DNA of 64,000 nucleotides from Acidicapsa acidisoli. GTDB taxonomy: Bacteria > Acidobacteriota > Terriglobia > Terriglobales > Acidobacteriaceae. The notes beneath the pieces are model-generated. The model searched no databases and was not told the origin of the DNA. It worked only from the letters and a program-made list of their open reading frames with translations. The position numbers and the translations under genes were made by a program. Positions 59,862-64,000 of this stretch are shown piece after piece (the first letter of the stretch is position 1; each line of letters starts with the position of its first letter). The DNA lies in contig NZ_JAGSYI010000001.1 of assembly GCF_025685625.1 (NCBI RefSeq), forward strand, positions 992,001-1,056,000, read 5' to 3'.

Positions 59862-60791
59862 CTATGCGTCGCCCAGCATCTGGTGGACTTCCTGTAACGT
59901 CGCCATGGAGGATTGGGCGCCTTTGCGGGTTACGGAGATGGCGGCGGCGGCGGATGCGAACATGGCGGCTTCGAGGCGGGACTGGCCCATCGTGATGGCT
60001 GCGGCGAAGGCTCCGTTGAAAGCGTCGCCTGCTGCGGTTGAGTCCACGGCTTGCACGTGGAAGGGCTGGATGCGCATTTCGCTGCCGGAGGGATCGGCGA
60101 GAAATGCGCCCTTTGAGCCGAGCTTGAGGACAACGCCCTTTATGCCTTTGGCTTGCAGCTCCTGGGCGGAAATGGCGAGGTTTTTCTCGGTTTCGCCGAT
60201 ATAAAACGCGGTTTCGGTTTCGTTGGGTGTGAACCAGGCGACTTGACGGAAGAGCTCTTCGGGCAGTTCGCGGGCGGGTGCGGGATCGAGGATGAGCGGG
60301 ACGCCGGCGTTGGTGCAAAGCGTGGCGAGATGGACTACGGTTTCGAGCGGAATTTCCAACTGAGCCAGGACGAGGCCGGCTTTGCGGATCTTTTCGGAAT
60401 GCTGATCGAGGAAGGCCGGGGTGACCTGGGTGTTGGCGCCGGGGATGACGACGATGCTGTTTTCGCCGGTGGCGGAGACGGTGATGAGAGCGACGCCTGA
60501 CGATCCGGGCGCGGTGCCGACTGAGCTGGTGTCTACTCCTGCCTTGTTGAGGCCGTCGCGGAGCTGCTTGCCGATGTCGTCGGAGCCGACTTGGCCGATC
60601 ATCTGAACCTGAAGGCCGGAGGGCACTCCGAGGCGAGCGGCGGCGACGGCCTGATTGGCTCCTTTTCCGCCGGGATGGTTCTGGAAGTCGGTGCCGAGGA
60701 TGGTTTCGCCGGCCGCGGGGATGTGCGCGGCAGTGACGACTAGGTCCATATTGATGCTGCCGACGACGACGATTGGTTTCTTTTCTGCCAT
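59862..60791 (-). CDS. rbsK: ribokinase
   Basis: 309 aa, ATG after AGGAGGATTCATCCC. PfkB family: VVVGSINMDLVV (8-19), HPGGKGANQAVAAARLG, VVLKLGSKGAFL and the catalytic DSTAAGDAFNGAFA. It phosphorylates ribose (or a related sugar) to ribose-5-phosphate. It is 48 bp downstream of a RbsU-type porter on the same strand, so the two genes form a ribose-uptake unit. Confidence 0.88.
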   Translation of the reverse strand: MAEKKPIVVVGSINMDLVVTAAHIPAAGETILGTDFQNHPGGKGANQAVAAARLGVPSGLQVQMIGQVGSDDIGKQLRDGLNKAGVDTSSVGTAPGSSGVALITVSATGENSIVVIPGANTQVTPAFLDQHSEKIRKAGLVLAQLEIPLETVVHLATLCTNAGVPLILDPAPARELPEELFRQVAWFTPNETETAFYIGETEKNLAISAQELQAKGIKGVVLKLGSKGAFLADPSGSEMRIQPFHVQAVDSTAAGDAFNGAFAAAITMGQSRLEAAMFASAAAAISVTRKGAQSSMATLQEVHQMLGDA

Positions 60792-60839
60792 GGGATGGAT
60801 GAATCCTCCTGCGATGATTGGGCTCGCGTTCAGGCCTGC

Positions 60840-61829
60840 TTAATAAAGTGGCGCCAGGGCTACCAGCGTCAGACCAAGGAGGAACAAGACAAACATCCAG
60901 AAGAGCAGTTGCTTTGCTTTGCCTGGTGCGGTGGCGAACTCCCGCCACGCGAAGACGCCCCAGGCCGCTGTCACCATGGTAGCGCCCTGGCCTATGGAGT
61001 AGGAGACTGCGGGGCCAACTACTCCGGTACGGGAAGCGACAAAGTTAAGGGTCGCGCCGGTGCACCAGATGGCTCCGCCGACGATGCCCCAGAGATGCCA
61101 GGAGGGTTTGGCCTGTGCGTAGGCCGCCATGGAGACCGGGGCTTTGCCGTCGAGCGGCTTGCGCATGAGCAGGTAATTGAAGGGAATGGCGCAGAGGGCT
61201 ACTCCGACGACGAAGAGGAATGAGATGGCGTAGGGCCCGGGCGCGCCTTCCCCTGTCATGGCGCGAGAGACGAAGGGGTAGAAGGTGCCCATGAGCAGGC
61301 CAGCAACGAGGCTTAGCAGGATGCCGCGCAGGCTGGGCGCTTGTTTCGTCGCTTCGCGGGCGCGGTAGGCGGCGGCATCACAGACGATGGCTGCTGCAAC
61401 GAGCGCGACTCCGGCGAAGAGCATCAGCGGATTGCCCTTGGGGGTGAGGAGATAGCTTGATACTGCTCCCACGACGAGGGCGATGCCGATGCCGATGGGG
61501 AAGGCCACGGCGAGACCGGCGATATCGATTGCTGAGACGAGGAGCAGGTTGGCGATGTTAAAGTCTGCCCCGCCGAGGACGGCCCAGAGGATGCTGTTTG
61601 GGCTGGCGTGGGCGATGTCCGCCAGAAACGGCAGGCCTGCCGTGCCCATGCTGCCGAGCGTGAGGCCCCAGGCGATAGCGCCGACGAAGAGACCGAGGAC
61701 GTAGTCCCAGTAGAAAAGCTGGAAGCGATAGCCAGGTGTGAGCTTGAGGGTGTTGGCCCATGAGCCCCAGCACAGCATCGTCACGATCATGAAGGCCAGG
61801 GCTATGGCGTACGATTCCGGCTGATACAT
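60840..61829 (-). CDS. GRP-family sugar porter (RbsU/RhaT-like)
   Basis: 329 aa from ATG 61829; the frame is open 20 codons earlier. Ten hydrophobic helices: ALAFMIVTMLCWGSWANTLKL, YWDYVLGLFVGAIAWGLTLG, LLVSAIDIAGLAVAFPIGIGIALVVG, LLSLVAGLLMGTFYPFVSRAM, AISFLFVVGVALCAIPFNYLLM and LLFWMFVLFLLGLTLVAL. The CWGSWANTLK entry and the GRP length match sugar:proton porters. The adjacent ribokinase makes ribose the likely substrate. Confidence 0.78.
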   Translation of the reverse strand: MYQPESYAIALAFMIVTMLCWGSWANTLKLTPGYRFQLFYWDYVLGLFVGAIAWGLTLGSMGTAGLPFLADIAHASPNSILWAVLGGADFNIANLLLVSAIDIAGLAVAFPIGIGIALVVGAVSSYLLTPKGNPLMLFAGVALVAAAIVCDAAAYRAREATKQAPSLRGILLSLVAGLLMGTFYPFVSRAMTGEGAPGPYAISFLFVVGVALCAIPFNYLLMRKPLDGKAPVSMAAYAQAKPSWHLWGIVGGAIWCTGATLNFVASRTGVVGPAVSYSIGQGATMVTAAWGVFAWREFATAPGKAKQLLFWMFVLFLLGLTLVALAPLY

Positions 61830-61859
61830 TGGGCCTCGCCTTACGAAGCATTCAGCATA

Positions 61860-61907
61860 GTGGTATCCCACCCTTTTCGCAAAGTACACAAAAAGAATGG
61901 GGCACCC
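61860..61907. repeat. family-1 hairpin repeat, copy 5
   Basis: GTGGTATCCCACCC, then CTTTTCGCAAAGTACACAAAAAG, then AATGGGGCACCC. The inner stem is partly broken (CGC against ACA), unlike the other copies. Confidence 0.55.
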
Positions 61908-61917
61908 AGCGCTGGGC

Positions 61918-62889
61918 TTATGCGTTCGATTTTTCGAGTGCTTCCTTCATGCCTGCCCAACTGATGCGAGTGGAGGCTTCGGGTGTTCCGGCGCCGCGCC
62001 AGTGGGTTTCGAGGCTTACCGCGCCGCGATAGCCGGTCTGCTTGAGTGCGTGGAACTGGGCTACCCAGTCGGGCAATCCCTGGCCTACTGCGGCCCATTC
62101 GAAGCCGTTTTTGGTGCCGGGCTTGAGGACGGCGCATTTGACGTGGCAGTGGCCGATGCGGTCTTTGGGCAGTAGATTCCAGCCTGCGGGGAAGGCGTCT
62201 GTTTCGCCACGGGCTACGGCGTTGCCTGGGTCCCAGTTGAGTTTGAGGTGCGGGGTCTGCACTGCGGCGAGGGTCTTTACGGATTCGCGGGCTGTGGCGG
62301 TATTGCACTCGTATTCGTTTTCGAGGACGAGGAGAAGGTTTTGTTTGCCAACGATTTCGGCGGCTTCGCGCAGCTTGGCGTTGATGGCTTCGCGATAGGG
62401 GGCGGGATTGTCGAGACGCCAGAAATCGAAGCAGCGAATGATGGCGGTCTTGAACTGCTTGGCGAGGCTGATGCACTTTTCCAGGACTTCGTCCTGCTCT
62501 TTGAAGCCGAAGCTGGCGCCGAAGTTGTCGTTTTTGGGGCTGTAGGGAGAGCGCGGCGCGCCGGGCCAGTCGGTTTTGAAGAGCGGGCTGGCGATGTCGG
62601 TGACGCGGAGCTTGTATTTGTCGAGGATGGCGTTGGCTTTGGCGATGTCGGCGTCGTCGAGCTTGGAGATGTTTTTGCCCCACATGGAGCGCAGTTCTAC
62701 CCATTCGAGGCCGAAGTCGTTGGCGATGACAGAGCAGGCGTGGTCGAAGTCGTCGGAGATTTCGTCGCTGATTATGGCTACGCGGAAGCTTGATTTGAAT
62801 TGGGCAGCGATTACGGAGATGGGCAAAGAGCTTGCAACGGCGGTTGCGCCGGTTGCTTTTAGAAAAGTGCGGCGGGAAAGATCGGACAT
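61918..62889 (-). CDS. Tat-exported TIM-barrel sugar-phosphate isomerase/epimerase-like protein
   Basis: 323 aa, ATG after AGGAGCCACG. A twin-Arg leader SRRTFLKATGATAVASSLPISV is present. The barrel has WVELRSMWG, VTDIASPLFKTDW, LLLVLENEYECNT (metal-type Glu), HLKLNWDPGNAV, HCHVKCA and YRGAVSLETHW with a second Glu. These acids and His are the metal-site set of the AP2Ec superfamily. Export by Tat suggests a folded, metal-loaded periplasmic sugar enzyme. Substrate unknown. It is divergent from a second Tat protein of the same fold. Confidence 0.8.
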   Translation of the reverse strand: MSDLSRRTFLKATGATAVASSLPISVIAAQFKSSFRVAIISDEISDDFDHACSVIANDFGLEWVELRSMWGKNISKLDDADIAKANAILDKYKLRVTDIASPLFKTDWPGAPRSPYSPKNDNFGASFGFKEQDEVLEKCISLAKQFKTAIIRCFDFWRLDNPAPYREAINAKLREAAEIVGKQNLLLVLENEYECNTATARESVKTLAAVQTPHLKLNWDPGNAVARGETDAFPAGWNLLPKDRIGHCHVKCAVLKPGTKNGFEWAAVGQGLPDWVAQFHALKQTGYRGAVSLETHWRGAGTPEASTRISWAGMKEALEKSNA

Positions 62890-63030
62890 CGTGGCTCCTG
62901 GGGCCTGAAATGGTCAGGGAAGGTTAGGGCTAGCGATTATACGAAGTCAACTTCTTGCTTAAAGAGACAGGCTTTTCGTGAATGGCCTGTGACTGGACAG
63001 TGCCAGCGAAGCAAGGATAGTATCGCGGCC

Positions 63031-63918
63031 ATGATGTCTGCAACGAGTCGCAGAAGTTTCCTTCGGGCGGGGGCCATGGCAGCAGCCGCTGCGGGCGCAC
63101 TTTCTTCGCGTGGATTGAGTGAGTCTGGATTAGGCGAACCGGCAATGGCCGCGGAGGACGGCAAACGTCCGCAGATCAGGCTTGGCGTTGCGAGTTACTC
63201 GTTTCACAAGTTTGACCGGGCGCATGTGATCGATTTCATGAAGCAGTTGAACACGCCCTGGCTGAACTGCAAGGACGTGAACGACCATCTGCCGATGACT
63301 ACGCCGGAGGCGACGGGCGCGGCTGTGGCGGCTTACAAGGCTGCGGGCATTGAGCTGACTGCGGCGGGTGTGATCTATTTTCCGACGACGGATCGGGCGG
63401 ACATCGAGAAGAAGTTTCAGTATGTGACACGGGCGGGTTTGTCGCTGATTGCGGGCAGTCCGACGCGGGAGTCGCTGCCGGTGGTGGAGGAGTTCGTCAA
63501 GCAGTATGACATTCGTCTGGCGATTCACAATCATGGGCCGGAGGACAAGCAATGGCCTTCGCCGCTGGACATTCTCAAGGTGATTCAGCCGATGGACCGG
63601 CGCATCGGCCTGTGCATCGACGTAGGGCACACGGCGCGGACTGGCACGGACCCTGTCGAGGCGATTCGCAAGGGCGGGTCGCGGGTCTTTGATGTGCACA
63701 TGAAGGATCTGGCCGATATGGCGGTGAAGGAAAGCCAGGTTGCGGTGGGCGACGGCAAGATGCCGGTGCGCGAGATCTTCGCGGCGCTGCATTCGATGGG
63801 GTACAAGGGGTTTGTGGATCTCGAATATGAGATCCACGAGGATGATCCGCTGCCGGGGATGATCAAGAGCTTTGCTTATATGCGCGGTGTGCTGGCGGGG
63901 ATGGGGTATGAGGATTAG
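63031..63918 (+). CDS. second Tat-exported TIM-barrel sugar isomerase-like protein
   Basis: 295 aa from ATG 63031 (a second ATG follows at 63034; the frame runs 14 codons further up). The twin-Arg leader is TSRRSFLRAGAMAAAAAGAL. The barrel has LGVASYSFHKF, NTPWLNCKDVNDHL, IHNHGPEDKQW, GLCIDVGHTARTG, VFDVHMKDL and GFVDLEYEIHED, holding Glu, His, Asp and Glu metal-type residues. It is divergent from the other TIM-barrel gene, with a shared ~140-bp promoter region. Both may act on the same class of sugar or inositol derivative. The 3' gap to the window end holds nothing more. Confidence 0.8.
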   Translation: MMSATSRRSFLRAGAMAAAAAGALSSRGLSESGLGEPAMAAEDGKRPQIRLGVASYSFHKFDRAHVIDFMKQLNTPWLNCKDVNDHLPMTTPEATGAAVAAYKAAGIELTAAGVIYFPTTDRADIEKKFQYVTRAGLSLIAGSPTRESLPVVEEFVKQYDIRLAIHNHGPEDKQWPSPLDILKVIQPMDRRIGLCIDVGHTARTGTDPVEAIRKGGSRVFDVHMKDLADMAVKESQVAVGDGKMPVREIFAALHSMGYKGFVDLEYEIHEDDPLPGMIKSFAYMRGVLAGMGYED

Positions 63919-64000
63919 TGGCTGGAGAGCAAAGCCACGGTAGCCGTATCCCTTTCCGGCATCGTTCAAAGTGGATTTTTCTTAAGCGGAAATGGTAGTG

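Overview
The window is a GC-rich bacterial chromosome segment with long directional genes and short gaps. It has no rRNA, tRNA, CRISPR or recognisable transposase. The gene families point to Acidobacteriota, most likely class Terriglobia: an ECF-sigma/DUF4252 operon, Tat-exported sugar isomerase-like TIM barrels, a RbsU-type porter beside ribokinase, DUF4142, DUF6580, and intergenic hairpin repeats of a GGGGCACCC type. That placement is inferred from gene content; no phylogeny could be run.

Layout. 1-6.3 kb: the tail of a GH38 alpha-mannosidase, a large secreted protein of unknown function, a toxin-antitoxin-like pair with a PIN toxin, and two tiny membrane proteins too short for routine gene calling. 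6.5-11.7 kb: a Y-family DNA polymerase, then class Ia ribonucleotide reductase nrdA-nrdB on the minus strand, preceded by a sigma70-type promoter and an adenosylcobalamin riboswitch. 11.9-14.1 kb: a four-gene ECF sigma operon. 14.1-30.5 kb: mostly metabolic, envelope and signalling genes (GluQ-RS, alpha-amylase, LysW-like carrier, M28 and S9 peptidases, SpoIIE-type phosphatase, degenerate rhomboid, FabD, Ddl, arginase, diguanylate cyclase).

30.6-34.8 kb holds the most unusual locus: two translationally coupled genes. The first has a TIR domain followed by two further TIR-like modules. The second is an nSTAND1 NTPase carrying a C-terminal membrane RDD domain. It looks like an undescribed signalling or defence pair. 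34.8-42.1 kb: rpoD and dnaG on the same strand but separated by three unrelated genes. 42.2-45.3 kb: an orphan protein, a VOC protein, an EamA transporter, a parS-like palindrome and a cupin. 45.3-48.4 kb: a DNA methyltransferase coupled to a Z1-domain helicase-like ATPase, in a region that looks less GC-rich and is probably a defence island fragment. 48.4-54.7 kb: ordinary genes with repeat-rich gaps. 54.9-56.8 kb: a TIR-NB-ARC-HEAT protein resembling a plant NLR. 57.1-64 kb: cyanase, a YgiB/YgiC-like pair, ribokinase with a sugar porter, and two divergent Tat-exported TIM-barrel proteins.

Three loci therefore look like antiphage or stress systems (TIR/STAND-RDD, MTase/Z1, TIR-NB-ARC-HEAT), plus one PIN toxin pair. 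Two families of dispersed hairpin repeats lie between genes, with stem changes that preserve pairing. A recurring 12-nt in-frame repeat appears inside several unrelated proteins.
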